A stretch of 64,000 bases of DNA. It comes from Streptomyces sp. NRRL F-6676 (GTDB taxonomy: Bacteria > Actinomycetota > Actinomycetes > Streptomycetales > Streptomycetaceae). Of the stretch, positions 38,055-50,622 are shown one piece after another. The notes beneath the pieces were generated by a model, which did no database searches, was not told where the DNA came from, and worked only from the letters and a program-made list of their open reading frames with translations. Position 1 is the stretch's first letter; the number at the start of each line of letters is the position of its first letter. The stretch covers positions 1-64,000 of the forward strand of contig NZ_JOHS01000016.1 in the NCBI RefSeq assembly GCF_000725625.1, written 5' to 3'. The translations under genes and the position numbers were made by a program.

Positions 38055-38060
38055 TAGCCT
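38055..38060 (+). promoter_or_regulatory. -10 box for leaderless phoD-like mRNA
   Basis: TAGCCT is followed by exactly 8 bases and the GTG at 38069. No ribosome binding site is present. Confidence 0.55.
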
Positions 38061-38068
38061 GATCGTCC

Positions 38069-39838
38069 GTGACCCCCAGCCCACACGGATCGTCCGACAG
38101 CACCCCCGCCGCCGCGCCCCCTCCCCCACCGCCTCCGCCGGTGCCCTCCACGCGCGTGCCCTCCATCCCCGCGCCCTCGACCTCGCCCGAGGAGACCTCC
38201 CGGCTCGCGGAGGCGCTCGCTCCGCTCCGCCGTACGGTCGGCAGGGCGGCGGCGGCCACCGCGGAGCTGGTCGGTCCGCTCGCTGCCGTACTGCCCGCCC
38301 GGGCCGCGCCCGGCACCACCGCCTTCCTGCACGGCGTGGCCTCCGGCGATCCGCTGCCCGACGGCATCCTGCTGTGGACCAGGGTGACGCCCACCCCCGA
38401 GGCGGTGCCCGGCTCCGGGCTCGGTCCGGACGTCCGGGTCGGCTGGGTCGTCGCCACCGACCGGGCATTCACCGAGATCGTCGCCAAGGGGGCCGTCACC
38501 GCGACCGCCGCCTCCGACCACACCGTCAAGGCGGACGTACGCGGGCTGCGGCCGGCCACCGACTACTGGTTCCGCTTCACCGCCGGCCCCGCCGAGTCCC
38601 CCGTCGCCCGCACCCGCACCGCCCCGGCCGCCGACACCCCCGTCACCCACCTGCGCCTGGGCGTCGTCGCCTGCGCCAACTGGGAGGCCGGCCACTTCTC
38701 CTCCTACCGTCATCTGGCCGCCCGCGGCGACCTGGACGCCTGGCTGCACCTCGGCGACTACATCTACGAGTTCCCCACCGGCAAGTACGCCCACCGGGGC
38801 ACCGTCGTCCGCCCGCACTCCCCGGCGCACGAGATCGTCACGCTCGCCGACTACCGGGTGCGTCACGGCACGTACAAGACCGACCCCGATCTGCAAGCGC
38901 TGCACCACACCGCGCCGGTCGTCGCGATCTGGGACGACCACGAGTTCGCCGACAACGCCTGGTCCGGCGGCGCGGGCAACCACACCGAGGGCGAAGAGGG
39001 CGCCTGGACGGACCGCCAGGCGGCCGCGAAACAGGCCTACTTCGAGTGGATGCCGGTCCGGCCCGCGACCGAGGGCACCACCTACCGCCGGCTGCGCTTC
39101 GGCACCCTCGCCGACCTGTCCCTGCTCGACCTGCGCACCTTCCGCTCCGAACAGGCGGCCACGGGCAGCGGTTCGGTCGACGACCCGGAGCGCACCCTCA
39201 CCGGGCGGGGCCAGCTCGACTGGCTCAAGGCGGGGCTGAAGGCGTCCGACACCACCTGGCGGCTGGTCGGGAACTCGGTGATGATCGCGCCGTTCGCGGT
39301 GGGCTCCCTCTCCGCCGCCCTGCTGCGGCCGCTGGCCCAGTTGCTCGGGAAGCCCAAGGAGGGGCTCGCCCTCAACACCGACCAGTGGGACGGCTACACC
39401 CGCGACCGGCGCGAACTCCTCGGCCATCTGCGGGAGCACGGCATCGGCAACACCGTCTTCCTCACCGGCGACATCCACATGGCCTGGGCCAACGACGTGC
39501 CGTTCGACGCGGCCACCTATCCGAAGTCCGGCTCCGCGGGCGTCGAGTTCGTGGTCACCTCGATCACCTCCGACAACCTCGACGACTTCGTCAAGGCACC
39601 CGAGGGCACCGTCTCGGCGATGGCGTCCCCGCTGATCCGCACCGCCAACCGGCACGTCCAGTGGGTCGACACCGACCGGCACGGCTACGGGGTGCTCGAC
39701 CTCACCCCCGAGCGGGCGCAGATGGACTACTACGTCGTCTCCGACCGCCGGGACCCGGCCGCGACCTCCTCCTGGGCCCGGTCGTACCGCACCCGCAGCG
39801 GCACGCAGAAGGTCGAGCGGGCCCACGACCCCGTCTGA
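38069..39838 (+). CDS. phoD: PhoD-like alkaline phosphatase/phosphodiesterase
   Basis: This is a 589-residue exported metallophosphatase. After a Pro-rich lead, [16 protein letters not shown] near residues 52-67 followed by ARAAP looks like a twin-arginine signal. A Fn-III-like PhoD_N domain (about 85-190) starts [15 protein letters not shown]. The metallophosphatase core has [29 protein letters not shown] and [12 protein letters not shown], the PhoD ligands for Fe and Ca. The family releases phosphate from phosphodiesters and monoesters outside the cell. No PHO box was identified, and the probable leaderless start is described at 38055. Confidence 0.88.
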   Translation: MTPSPHGSSDSTPAAAPPPPPPPPVPSTRVPSIPAPSTSPEETSRLAEALAPLRRTVGRAAAATAELVGPLAAVLPARAAPGTTAFLHGVASGDPLPDGILLWTRVTPTPEAVPGSGLGPDVRVGWVVATDRAFTEIVAKGAVTATAASDHTVKADVRGLRPATDYWFRFTAGPAESPVARTRTAPAADTPVTHLRLGVVACANWEAGHFSSYRHLAARGDLDAWLHLGDYIYEFPTGKYAHRGTVVRPHSPAHEIVTLADYRVRHGTYKTDPDLQALHHTAPVVAIWDDHEFADNAWSGGAGNHTEGEEGAWTDRQAAAKQAYFEWMPVRPATEGTTYRRLRFGTLADLSLLDLRTFRSEQAATGSGSVDDPERTLTGRGQLDWLKAGLKASDTTWRLVGNSVMIAPFAVGSLSAALLRPLAQLLGKPKEGLALNTDQWDGYTRDRRELLGHLREHGIGNTVFLTGDIHMAWANDVPFDAATYPKSGSAGVEFVVTSITSDNLDDFVKAPEGTVSAMASPLIRTANRHVQWVDTDRHGYGVLDLTPERAQMDYYVVSDRRDPAATSSWARSYRTRSGTQKVERAHDPV

Positions 39839-39868
39839 GGCCCCGTCCGTTCAGCGGGCCCCGGGCTC

Positions 39869-40444
39869 TCACGCCTCCAGGGTCCCGAGGAAACCGAGCG
39901 CCACCCGCCAGGTGGCCTCGGCGGCCTCCTCGTCGTAGTCGGGGAGCCCGGGGTCGGTGTAGAGGTGGCCGGCGCCCGCGTATCTGTAGACCTCCACGTC
40001 GGCCCCCGCCCGGCCCATCTGCAAGTACCAGGCGCTCAGCCAGTCGTCCGGCTCGAACGGGTCCGGCTCCGCCACGTGCAGCTGGACCGGCAGCTCGTCC
40101 ACCGAGGCGTTCGGCGCGAGGTCCGACGTGCCGTGCAGGAGCAGCAGTCCCCGGGCCTTGGCGTCGCCGAGGGCGAGGGTCTGGGCGGTCGCCGCGCCCA
40201 GCGAGAAGCCGGCGTACACCAGGCCGCGCTCGGAGTACGGGGCGGCGGCCAGCACCGCCCGCTTGAGCAGCTCCTCCTTGCCGAGCTCGTCCTTGTAGGC
40301 CGTGCCCTCCTCGACCGTGTCGAACGTACGGCCGTCGAAGAGGTCCGGGGTCCACACCTCGTGCCCGGCGGCACGCAGCCGGTCGGCGGCATCGCGGACG
40401 GCGGGCCGCAGTCCGTACGTCGAGTGGAAGAGCATGATGTTCAT
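39869..40444 (-). CDS. Dienelactone hydrolase family protein
   Basis: This is a 191-residue alpha/beta hydrolase. MLFHSTYGLRPAVRDAADRL starts the fold, VYAGFSLGAATAQ near residues 76-88 is the nucleophile elbow (Ser where canonical dienelactone hydrolase has Cys), and AGHLYTDPGLPDY near residue 157 carries the catalytic His. The substrate is unknown. ATG 40444 was chosen as the first residue that preserves the first strand. It converges with the phoD-like gene 31 bp away. Confidence 0.85.
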   Translation of the reverse strand: MNIMLFHSTYGLRPAVRDAADRLRAAGHEVWTPDLFDGRTFDTVEEGTAYKDELGKEELLKRAVLAAAPYSERGLVYAGFSLGAATAQTLALGDAKARGLLLLHGTSDLAPNASVDELPVQLHVAEPDPFEPDDWLSAWYLQMGRAGADVEVYRYAGAGHLYTDPGLPDYDEEAAEATWRVALGFLGTLEA

Positions 40445-40633
40445 GGGCCCATGGTGCCAGCCGCCACTGACAGTCACGTTCCGCCGGAGCCCGCCGCCCG
40501 GCCGGCGGACCCCGGCGCACCGGCGCCCGGGGCCGCGTGCGGATGCGTGAGGTCGCTCACGCGGGGGCCCGCGGGCGCCCGGGGCTACCCGCGATCGCCG
40601 GGACGACACATGTTCATGACCGGCCGTGCCGGT

Positions 40634-40639
40634 TACGTT
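40634..40639 (+). promoter_or_regulatory. -10 box before mscS-like gene
   Basis: TACGTT is followed by 7 bases and then the ATG at 40647, a leaderless arrangement. Confidence 0.45.
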
Positions 40640-40646
40640 CTCCGGC

Positions 40647-41852
40647 ATGGAGAACGTACTCCGCCCCCTGATCGTCGTCGGCGGTTCCGTCCTGCTCACC
40701 CTGTTCATCGGCTGGGCCTCGGACCGTCTGCTGCGCCAAGCGGACCAGCGGCACCACGAGACCCCCCTGTGGGGTCTGCTGCGCCGGGGCCGCATCCCCT
40801 ACCTGCTCGTGCTGTGCGCGGCCCTGCTGAGAGGCTCCTACGACGAGGCGAAGCTGCTCGACGACCATCATGTCGGCATCGGCCGCGCCCTGAGCCTGGT
40901 GCTGATCGGCTCCGCCGCCTGGCTGGTGATCCGGATCGCGGCGGCGGTCGTCGAGACGTCGTACAGCCGCTATGCCCGGGCCCACCGCGACCCGGCGCGG
41001 GTGCGCCGGGTGCGGACCCAGGTGACGCTGATCATGCGGGTCGTCTCGGCGGTCGTCGGGGTGGTCGCGGTGGCCGCGATGCTGCTGACGTTCCCCGCGA
41101 TGCGGGCGGCCGGCGCCTCCATCCTGGCCTCGGCGGGCATTGTCGGCATCGTCGCCGGTGTCGCCGCGCAGTCCACGCTCAGCAACCTGTTCGCCGGGTT
41201 GCAGATCGCCTTCGGCGACATGGTGCGGATCGGCGACACCGTGGTGGTGGACGGCGAGTGGGGCACCGTCGACGAGATCACGCTGACGTTCCTCACGGTA
41301 CGGACCTGGGACGAGCGCCGGATCACCATGCCGGTGTCGTACTTCACCTCCAAGCCGTTCGAGAACTGGTCGCGCGGCGGCGCGCAGATGACCGGCACGG
41401 TCTACTTCCACGTCGACCACAGCGCGCCCGTGGAGACGATGCGCGAGCGGCTGCGGGACATCCTGCGCCAGTGCCCGGCGTGGGACGGGCGCGCGTACGG
41501 CCTGGTCGTCACCGACACCACGCCCAACACCATGGAGGTGCGGGCGCTGGTGACGGCGAAGGACGCGGACGACATCTGGACGGTGCGGGTCGCGGTCCGC
41601 GAGGAGATGATCCGCTGGCTGAGCGAGCACCATCCCTACGCGCTGCCGCGGGTCAACACGGCGGAGGCGGTGCGGCCGCCGCACCATCTGGACGGCCGTT
41701 TCGCCGTCCCGGGCGCCCGGCCCGCGCCGCCGGACGAGTCCGGGCCCGGGCGGTCCGACGGGACGCGGTCCCGGCAGACGGACGGGACGCGGTCCCGGCA
41801 GTCGGAGGGCGCGAGCTGGGTCACGGCCAACCGGCCGCCCGGCAAGAGCTGA
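40647..41852 (+). CDS. Small-conductance mechanosensitive channel (MscS family)
   Basis: This 401-residue protein has four predicted helices. The pore-type helix ASILASAGIVGIVAGVAAQS near residue 155 leads into the MscS core with LSNLFAGLQIAFGDMVRIGDTVVVDGEW. The cytoplasmic beta/alpha domain follows, with YFTSKPFENWSR. It releases solutes on osmotic downshift. The C-terminal 50 residues are disordered and contain an 8-residue repeat (DGTRSRQT/S) encoded by a 24-bp tandem. ATG 40647 fits the leaderless promoter better than an in-frame start 21 bases upstream. Confidence 0.93.
   Translation: MENVLRPLIVVGGSVLLTLFIGWASDRLLRQADQRHHETPLWGLLRRGRIPYLLVLCAALLRGSYDEAKLLDDHHVGIGRALSLVLIGSAAWLVIRIAAAVVETSYSRYARAHRDPARVRRVRTQVTLIMRVVSAVVGVVAVAAMLLTFPAMRAAGASILASAGIVGIVAGVAAQSTLSNLFAGLQIAFGDMVRIGDTVVVDGEWGTVDEITLTFLTVRTWDERRITMPVSYFTSKPFENWSRGGAQMTGTVYFHVDHSAPVETMRERLRDILRQCPAWDGRAYGLVVTDTTPNTMEVRALVTAKDADDIWTVRVAVREEMIRWLSEHHPYALPRVNTAEAVRPPHHLDGRFAVPGARPAPPDESGPGRSDGTRSRQTDGTRSRQSEGASWVTANRPPGKS
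41757..41804. repeat. 24-bp tandem repeat in mscS-like 3' end
   Basis: Units 41757-41780 and 41781-41804 differ at one position, and encode the doubled octapeptide DGTRSRQT/S in the disordered tail. Confidence 0.85.
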
Positions 41853-41933
41853 GCCCGGCGCGGAGCCCGGGCTCGCGCAGGGCCCGGCCCGGCAGCACCC
41901 CAGCTTCCCCGCAGGGTGCCGCCCCGGGGGTCG

Positions 41934-43520
41934 TCAGCGCAGACTGCGCACGTCCAGGTGGCGCAGGACGCGGTCGACGACCTCCGGGTCCGCGCCCGGT
42001 TCGCTGCGGGCCGCCAGGATCTCGTGCCGGGCGGCGCTCAGCATCTCCCCCTGGATCCGCCGGATCCGCTTCAGCCGCCGCACCCGCTTCTCGTGCGCCT
42101 CCCGGCGTTCGTCCTCCGCCATGTCGGGGCTGATCCGCACCCCGATGTCGAAGGCGCGGCGCAGCATCTGCTCGGACAGTTCCTCGGAGAGGTCCTCGTT
42201 CTGCTCGATCTCCGCGAGCCGCTTCTTGGCCGCCCGGGCCGCGCGGGTGGCGAGTTCCTTCTCGAACTCCTTCTCCCGGTCGGTGTCGGCCCGTACGTCC
42301 AGCCACCGCACCAGCCAGGGCAGCGTCAGGCCCTGGAGCACGAGCGTGGCCATGATGACCGCGAAGGCGATGAAGACGATCTCGCCCCGGTCGGGGAAGG
42401 GCGACCCGTCGTCCATCTCCAGCGGGATGGCGAGCGCCAGCGCGACCGAGGCGACCCCGCGCATCCCGGACCACCACATCACGATGGTCTCCCGCCAGCT
42501 GGTCGGGATGTCCTCGTCCTGGTCACGCCGGCTGTGCAGCCGCTGGGTCAGCCAGGTGGCGGGCAGCAGCCACAGCAGGCGGACGAGGATCACGACGCCG
42601 ACGACCGCCCCGGCCCAGCCGAGCATCTCGCCCCAGCGGCCCTCGGCGGTCGCGAGCGCGTGGTGCAGCTCCAGTCCGATCAGGCCGAACGCCACCCCGG
42701 TGACCAGCGTGTCGACGACCTCCCAGAAGGTGTGGCCGGCGAGCCGGGTCAGCACGTCGTCCGGGTCGGTGGCGTACTCCGCGAGGAACAGCGCGGTGGT
42801 GAGCACCGCCAGCACACCGGAGCCGTGCAGTTCGTCTGCCATGACGTACGACGCGAACGGCACCAGCAGGGTGAGTCCGATTTGCAGGGTGGGGTCCCCG
42901 AGGACGTCCATCAGCTTGTTGGACAGCCAGCCCAGCACCGTGCCGACGACGACGGCGACGACCGCGAAGAGCAGCAGTTCGAGCAGGGCCCCGGGCAGCG
43001 AGAACGAGCCGCTGACGGCGGCGGCGATGGCCACGTGGTAGAGCGTGATCGCGGTGACGTCGTTGAACAGGCCCTCGCCCTCCAGGATGGAGACGAGCCG
43101 GCGCGGCAGCCCGAGCTGGCCGGCGACGGCGGTCGCGGCCACCGGGTCGGGCGGCGCGACCAGCGCGCCGAGCGCGACGGCGGCGGCGATCGGCAGCCCC
43201 GGGACGACGGCGCCCGCGACCGCCGCGACCGCGATCATGGTGACGAACACCAGGGCCACGGCCAGCAGGAAGATGGGCCGTTTGTTGGCCGTGAACTGCC
43301 GCCAGGAGGTGCGCCGCACCGCCGCGTACAGCAGCGGCGGCAGCAGGGCGGGCAGGATCAGACCGGGCGGGATGTCGACGTTGGGGACGAAGTCCGGCAG
43401 CGCCAGCACGATGCCGAGCAGCGTCATCAGCACCGGCGAGGGCAGTCCGAGCCGGTCCCCCACCGGCACGCTCACCACGGTCCCGAGGAGCAGCACGAAC
43501 AGCAGGGCCAGCTGGTCCAC
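41934..43520 (-). CDS. CPA1 family Na+/H+ antiporter
   Basis: This is a 528-residue membrane protein with about 12 helices. VAPPDPVAATAVAGQLG near residue 122 and ILEGEGLFNDVTAIT near residue 145 are the CPA1 ion-binding elements (ND motif). WWSGMRGVASVALALAIP near residue 345 holds the conserved Arg helix. A charged cytoplasmic tail of about 100 residues is predicted to be coiled coil. It exchanges Na or K for protons. The GTG start has GGGAG upstream. Confidence 0.93.
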   Translation of the reverse strand: MDQLALLFVLLLGTVVSVPVGDRLGLPSPVLMTLLGIVLALPDFVPNVDIPPGLILPALLPPLLYAAVRRTSWRQFTANKRPIFLLAVALVFVTMIAVAAVAGAVVPGLPIAAAVALGALVAPPDPVAATAVAGQLGLPRRLVSILEGEGLFNDVTAITLYHVAIAAAVSGSFSLPGALLELLLFAVVAVVVGTVLGWLSNKLMDVLGDPTLQIGLTLLVPFASYVMADELHGSGVLAVLTTALFLAEYATDPDDVLTRLAGHTFWEVVDTLVTGVAFGLIGLELHHALATAEGRWGEMLGWAGAVVGVVILVRLLWLLPATWLTQRLHSRRDQDEDIPTSWRETIVMWWSGMRGVASVALALAIPLEMDDGSPFPDRGEIVFIAFAVIMATLVLQGLTLPWLVRWLDVRADTDREKEFEKELATRAARAAKKRLAEIEQNEDLSEELSEQMLRRAFDIGVRISPDMAEDERREAHEKRVRRLKRIRRIQGEMLSAARHEILAARSEPGADPEVVDRVLRHLDVRSLR

Positions 43521-43653
43521 GGTCAGCGCTCCCGGGGTCAGGGACGATCAGGACGATCAAGAGGGGCCGGAGATCCAGCCTGCCACGCCGCCCCCGGGGA
43601 CCGCACCGGCAGACTCCGTCGGCCGGCCCCGCCGCGCCGCCGCCCCGTCCGTC

Positions 43654-44142
43654 TCAGACGGGGCGCCGCATCGCCCGGTGGGGTATCCCGGCGTCCGGGA
43701 ACTCCGGTCCGTACGCCTCGTACCCCAGCCGCCGGTAAAAACCCAGCGCGTGCGTCTGCGCGTGCAGATCGACGGCGGTCAGGCCGCGCTCCCGCGCGGC
43801 GTCCTCTATCGCGCGCACGAGGGCGGCGCCGACGCCGAGGCCGCGCGCCTCCTTGGTGACCGCGAGCCGGCCGAGGGAGCCCACCGACGGCTCGCCCCCG
43901 TTCTTCGCCGCGGCCGCCTCGCCGGACAGCAGCCGGCCGGTGCCGAGCGGCACGCCGTCCGCCCGCCGCACCGCCAGTACGTGCACCGCGTCGGCGTCGT
44001 GGGCGTCGTACTCGATGTCCTGCGGGACGCCCTGCTCGACGACGAAGACCTCCTTGCGGACCGCGAAGCAGGCCTCTCGGTCGGCGGAGCCTTCGGCGAC
44101 GCGCACCTCGTACCGCTGCCCGTCACCGGTCGCCGTGCTCAT
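43654..44142 (-). CDS. GNAT family N-acetyltransferase
   Basis: This is a 162-residue ElaA-like GNAT protein. [17 protein letters not shown] near residue 24, [19 protein letters not shown] near residue 95 (acetyl-CoA loop RGLGVG) and [17 protein letters not shown] near residue 130 define the fold. The substrate is unknown. The ATG overlaps the stop of the RluD-family gene as ATGA, so the two are translated together. Confidence 0.9.
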   Translation of the reverse strand: MSTATGDGQRYEVRVAEGSADREACFAVRKEVFVVEQGVPQDIEYDAHDADAVHVLAVRRADGVPLGTGRLLSGEAAAAKNGGEPSVGSLGRLAVTKEARGLGVGAALVRAIEDAARERGLTAVDLHAQTHALGFYRRLGYEAYGPEFPDAGIPHRAMRRPV

Positions 44143-45083
44143 GCGTAGGTCTCCTCGCGCACCTGGTCCAGGGCCTGCTGCAAGTCCTCGGGGTAGTCGC
44201 TGGCGAACTCCACCCACTCCCCGTCGCCGGGGTGCTCGAAGCCGAGGCGGACCGCGTGCAGCCACTGGCGGGTCAGCCGGAGCCGCTTGGCGAGGGTCGG
44301 GTCGGCGCCGTAGGTGAGGTCGCCGACGCAGGGGTGGCGGTGGGCGGCCATGTGGACGCGGATCTGGTGGGTGCGGCCGGTCTCCAGCTTCACGTCGAGC
44401 AGGGAGGCGGCGCGGAACGCCTCGATCAGGTCGTAGTGCGTGACGGAGGGCTTGCCCTCCGCGGTGACCGCCCATTTGTAGTCGTGGTGCGGGTGGCGGC
44501 CGATGGGGGCGTCGATGGTGCCGCTGGTCGGGTCGGGGTGGCCCTGGACGAGGGTGTGGTAGCGCTTGTCGACCGTGCGCTCCTTGAATTGGCGCTTGAG
44601 CGAGGTGTACGCCCGCTCGGATTTGGCCACCACCATCAGGCCGGAGGTGCCGACGTCCAGGCGGTGCACGATGCCCTGGCGTTCGGCGGCGCCGGAGGTG
44701 GAGATGCGGTACCCGGCGGCGGCCAGGCCGCCGATCACGGTCGTACCGGTCCAGCCGGGGCTCGGGTGCGCGGCGACGCCGACGGGCTTGACGATGACGA
44801 CCACGTCCTCGTCGTCGTGCACGATCTCCATGCCCTCGACCGGCTCGGCGACGATCTGCACCGGCGCGGGCGCCTGCGGCATCTCGACCTCGAGCCAGGC
44901 GCCGCCGTGGACCCGCTCCGACTTGCCGACCGCCGAGCCGTCGACGTGCACCTTGCCCGCCGAGGCCAGCTCGGCCGCCTTCGTACGGGAGAAGCCGAAC
45001 ATGCGGGAGATGGCGGCGTCTACGCGCTCGCCCTCCAGGCCGTCGGGCACGGGCAGGGTGCGGATCTCGGGAAGCGTGCTCAC
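44139..45083 (-). CDS. rluD: RluD-family 23S rRNA pseudouridine synthase
   Basis: This 314-residue protein has an N-terminal S4 RNA-binding domain (about residues 15-75). Its RluA/RluD catalytic domain has the nucleophile D143 in [16 protein letters not shown], with [14 protein letters not shown] near residue 215. It isomerises uridines in 23S rRNA helix 69 in the best-known homologues. A minus-strand CATACT 6 bases before the GTG hints at a leaderless start. It lies directly after lspA, a linkage common in bacteria. Confidence 0.93.
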   Translation of the reverse strand: MSTLPEIRTLPVPDGLEGERVDAAISRMFGFSRTKAAELASAGKVHVDGSAVGKSERVHGGAWLEVEMPQAPAPVQIVAEPVEGMEIVHDDEDVVVIVKPVGVAAHPSPGWTGTTVIGGLAAAGYRISTSGAAERQGIVHRLDVGTSGLMVVAKSERAYTSLKRQFKERTVDKRYHTLVQGHPDPTSGTIDAPIGRHPHHDYKWAVTAEGKPSVTHYDLIEAFRAASLLDVKLETGRTHQIRVHMAAHRHPCVGDLTYGADPTLAKRLRLTRQWLHAVRLGFEHPGDGEWVEFASDYPEDLQQALDQVREETYA

Positions 45084-45153
45084 CCGTCGAGTATGCCGGA
45101 CGGACCGGGACCCCCCGCACGAGCCTGTGGACAACTCCGAGGACCGTCCGGCC

Positions 45154-45894
45154 TCAGTCCTTGTGGACGCTGCCGTCCGGGTCCAGTCCCCGGAAGGAGA
45201 GCAGCACGATCAGGATGCCGCCGCACACGATCGCCGAGTCCGCCAGGTTGAAGACGGCGAAGTGCTTGGGCGAGATGAAGTCGACGACCGCGCCCTTGAA
45301 GACGCCGGGGGCGCGGAAGACGCGGTCGGTGAGGTTGCCGAGCGCGCCGCCGAGGAGCAGGCCGAGCGCGATCGCCCAGGGCAGGCTGTAGAGCTTGCGG
45401 GCCAGGCGGGCGATCACCACGATCACGGCGGCCGCGATCACCGTGAAGATCACCGTGTACGCCTCGCCGAAGCTGAAGGCGGCGCCCGCGTTGCGGATCG
45501 CCTCCAGCTGGAGCCAGTCGCCGATGAGGCGCACGGGGGCGTGGTGCTCCAGCTTCGCCACCACGATGAGCTTGCTGACCAGGTCGAGGGCGTAGGCGAA
45601 CGCGGCCACGGAGAACAGCACGGCGATCCGCCGCCGGCCGCGAGGACGCGCGGCGGCGTCCCCGGAGGGCTCGCCGCGTTCTTCGCCCTCCGCGCGCGCG
45701 GAGGCGTCGTCGGCCCGCGGGGAGCCGCCGTCCGCCTTCGTGGCCTCCTCCACCGGCCGGCCGTCGGACGGCGGGGCGGGGCGCGCCGCGGCCCGGTCAC
45801 CGGCCGCGGCGGCCTGTGCGCGGGCCTCCTCCGGCCCGCTTCCCGCCGCTTCCGGGGTGTCCGGCGTACCGATGATGCGCTCCGCCTCTGCCAC
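45154..45894 (-). CDS. lspA: Lipoprotein signal peptidase LspA with long N-terminal extension
   Basis: LspA cleaves the signal peptide of diacylglyceryl prolipoproteins. The 246-residue protein has four membrane helices starting near residue 89. The catalytic Asp pair is D190 in LGNLTDRV and D219 in FNLADSAI, with the conserved VVDFI between them. The first 86 residues are a Pro/Ala/Glu/Asp-rich, probably disordered cytoplasmic tail, about half as long again as a typical 160-residue LspA. GAGGG lies 6 bases before the GTG. It acts after Lgt (5860-6840). Confidence 0.96.
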   Translation of the reverse strand: MAEAERIIGTPDTPEAAGSGPEEARAQAAAAGDRAAARPAPPSDGRPVEEATKADGGSPRADDASARAEGEERGEPSGDAAARPRGRRRIAVLFSVAAFAYALDLVSKLIVVAKLEHHAPVRLIGDWLQLEAIRNAGAAFSFGEAYTVIFTVIAAAVIVVIARLARKLYSLPWAIALGLLLGGALGNLTDRVFRAPGVFKGAVVDFISPKHFAVFNLADSAIVCGGILIVLLSFRGLDPDGSVHKD

Positions 45895-45972
45895 GTGAAT
45901 CCCTCAACCTAGGTACCTGACTGAGGACGAGAGTACGACACGTCACCGTCACAGCAGGCGCTCAGGAGGGGT

Positions 45973-46455
45973 TCAGAAACGGCGTTCCTGCTTCTGCTTG
46001 CACTCCACGCACAGCGTGGCGCGAGGGAAGGCCTGCATGCGCGCCTTGCCGATGGGGTTGCCGCAGTTCTCGCAGAGGCCGTAGGTGCCCGTGTCGAGCC
46101 GGTCGAGGGCGCGCTCGGTCTGTTCCAGCATCTCGCGGGCGTTGGCGGCGAGGGCCAGTTCGTGCTCACGCGTGATGTTCTTGGTGCCGGTGTCGGCCTG
46201 GTCGTCGCCGGCGCCGTCCCCCGAGTCGCGCATCAGGCCGGCGAGCGCCCGGCCGGAGGAGTCGAGCTCGGTGCGCAGCCGCATCAGCTCGGACTGGAGT
46301 TCGGCCCGGGCCTCCGCGACCTCGTCCGGGGTCCAGGGGTCCTCGCCGGAACGTACCGCGAGCTCACCGGGGTCCACCGCGGCGAGCCGCGCCTTGGGCA
46401 CGGGGGTCGGGTCCTTCGCCGCCGTGGCCGTGGCCGGAGTCTTCTTAGCAACCAC
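45973..46455 (-). CDS. TraR/DksA family zinc-finger protein
   Basis: This 160-residue protein has a helical coiled-coil region (about residues 44-115) and a C-terminal C4 zinc finger with C128, C131, C149 and C152 in the pattern CxxC-x17-CxxC. DksA-like proteins act in the secondary channel of RNA polymerase with ppGpp. This one lacks an obvious DxxDxA tip, so equivalent function is uncertain. A Lys/Ala/Thr-rich N-terminus precedes the helices. GGGAG lies before the GTG. Confidence 0.88.
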   Translation of the reverse strand: MVAKKTPATATAAKDPTPVPKARLAAVDPGELAVRSGEDPWTPDEVAEARAELQSELMRLRTELDSSGRALAGLMRDSGDGAGDDQADTGTKNITREHELALAANAREMLEQTERALDRLDTGTYGLCENCGNPIGKARMQAFPRATLCVECKQKQERRF

Positions 46456-46571
46456 CGTGGGCTCCCGTCTGCTTCGCGGGGTGGTTCGGATCGTGTGGTG
46501 CCGGGTGCTTCGCCGTCATGGGCCACGCCTCTTCACGGAAGTGATGTACTCGCTCGCGAAATCGTTCTGGG

Positions 46572-46600
46572 ACGATAAATCGACTTGTGACCCCCGGCAA
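46572..46600 (-). promoter_or_regulatory. Promoter candidate for the TraR/DksA-like gene
   Basis: TTGCCG (46600-46595) and TATCGT (46577-46572) are separated by 17 bp on the minus strand, about 117 bases from the GTG. This is the best sigma-70-type match in the gene-free stretch 46456-46804. That stretch otherwise holds GC-rich palindromes near 46620-46690 and no gene. Confidence 0.5.
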
Positions 46601-46804
46601 CGGGGCGTGCCGGTGGGGGATCCGCCCCGCGGGCGCCGGGCGGCGAGCATGCAAGCGTTGTGCCCAGCTCCCGGCCGGGTAATCCGCCCGGCGCCCGTCC
46701 CGGAATCCCGTACGCCGCCGCCGCGCCGTTCGGGTCACCCGCGGCCGGGGACCGCGGGCCCGGGCCGTCCCGTAAACCGGTCGGCCGCTGTCGGCCCGGC
46801 GCCG

Positions 46805-47139
46805 TACACTGGGCGGAGCGAAAAAGCGTGGATGGGGACGAGTAGCGGCGTACGCAGCCCAGAGCGACCCGGGGACGGTGGAAGCCCGGGGGCGAGCGCG
46901 ACGCGAAGATCACCCCGGAGCCGCCGGAAGAAAGCCGCAGCGGGCCGCCGTCACCGGGGCCTGCGGCGGCGAGTAGACCCGGTATCGCGACCCCAATGAG
47001 GGGGCTCACCGGAGCGCAGGGTGCGCCGGCGGGCCAAGGAGGGTGGTACCGCGGGAGCCCGCCGCACACGGCGTACGCACGACAAGTGGCTCTCGTCCCT
47101 CCGACGGAAGGCAGCAAGTCCGTTGGAGGAATCTCGCTG
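46805..47139 (+). promoter_or_regulatory. ileS T-box leader, translational type, with promoter
   Basis: TACACT (46805-46810) is a -10 box. The leader carries the T-box core AGGGTGGTACCGCG at 47040-47053, whose TGGT can pair with the ACCA end of uncharged tRNA-Ile. An ATC at 46909-46911 in a GAAGATCACC loop is the likely specifier codon. Downstream, CCTCCGACGG (47098-47107) can pair over 10 bp with CCGTTGGAGG (47120-47129), hiding the GGAGG of ileS. Uncharged tRNA would free it. No terminator with a U-tract is present, so control is probably at translation. Confidence 0.9.
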
Positions 47140-50283
<3,144 letters not shown>

Positions 50284-50307
50284 CCCTCCGGGGGCGGGGG
50301 ATTTTTC

Positions 50308-50500
50308 CCTCGCCCCCGCCGCCCCTGCCCATTCCCGACCCCCGGGGGCTGCGCCCCCGGACCCCCGAAAAGATTGCGCAGTTCCCCGCGCCCCTGTCAG
50401 GGGCGCGGGGAACTGCGCGAAAACGGGGCGCAGCCCCGTGCCGGGTCCAAGGGCGGAGCCCCTTGAAGGGACGGGAAGGGAAGGGGCGGCGGGGGCGAGG
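50308..50500. repeat. Composite inverted-repeat element, second copy
   Basis: Outer arms 50308-50326 and 50482-50500 (19 bp, perfect) enclose a perfect 20-bp hairpin (50376-50395 with 50399-50418). The arms and hairpin repeat the sequence of the element at 11881-12037. It lies between the converging ileS and divIVA genes and fills most of the 339-bp gene-free gap 50284-50622, probably as a two-way terminator. Confidence 0.85.
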
Positions 50501-50622
50501 ACAAGCAGTCCACGGGACCCCGCAGCCCCCTGCCGCACAACGCGAAGGCGGCCCTGGAGGGGGGAACCCTCCGGGACCGCCTTTCGAGCCCGCCGACGGC
50601 TCGCCGTGTGGCTACACCGCGC

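Noticed and set aside
46996..47139. In-frame N-terminal extension of ileS starting at 46996
   Set aside because: The stretch is the T-box RNA, including its conserved core and the helix that hides the GGAGG. ATG 47140 has the ribosome binding site and fits family length.
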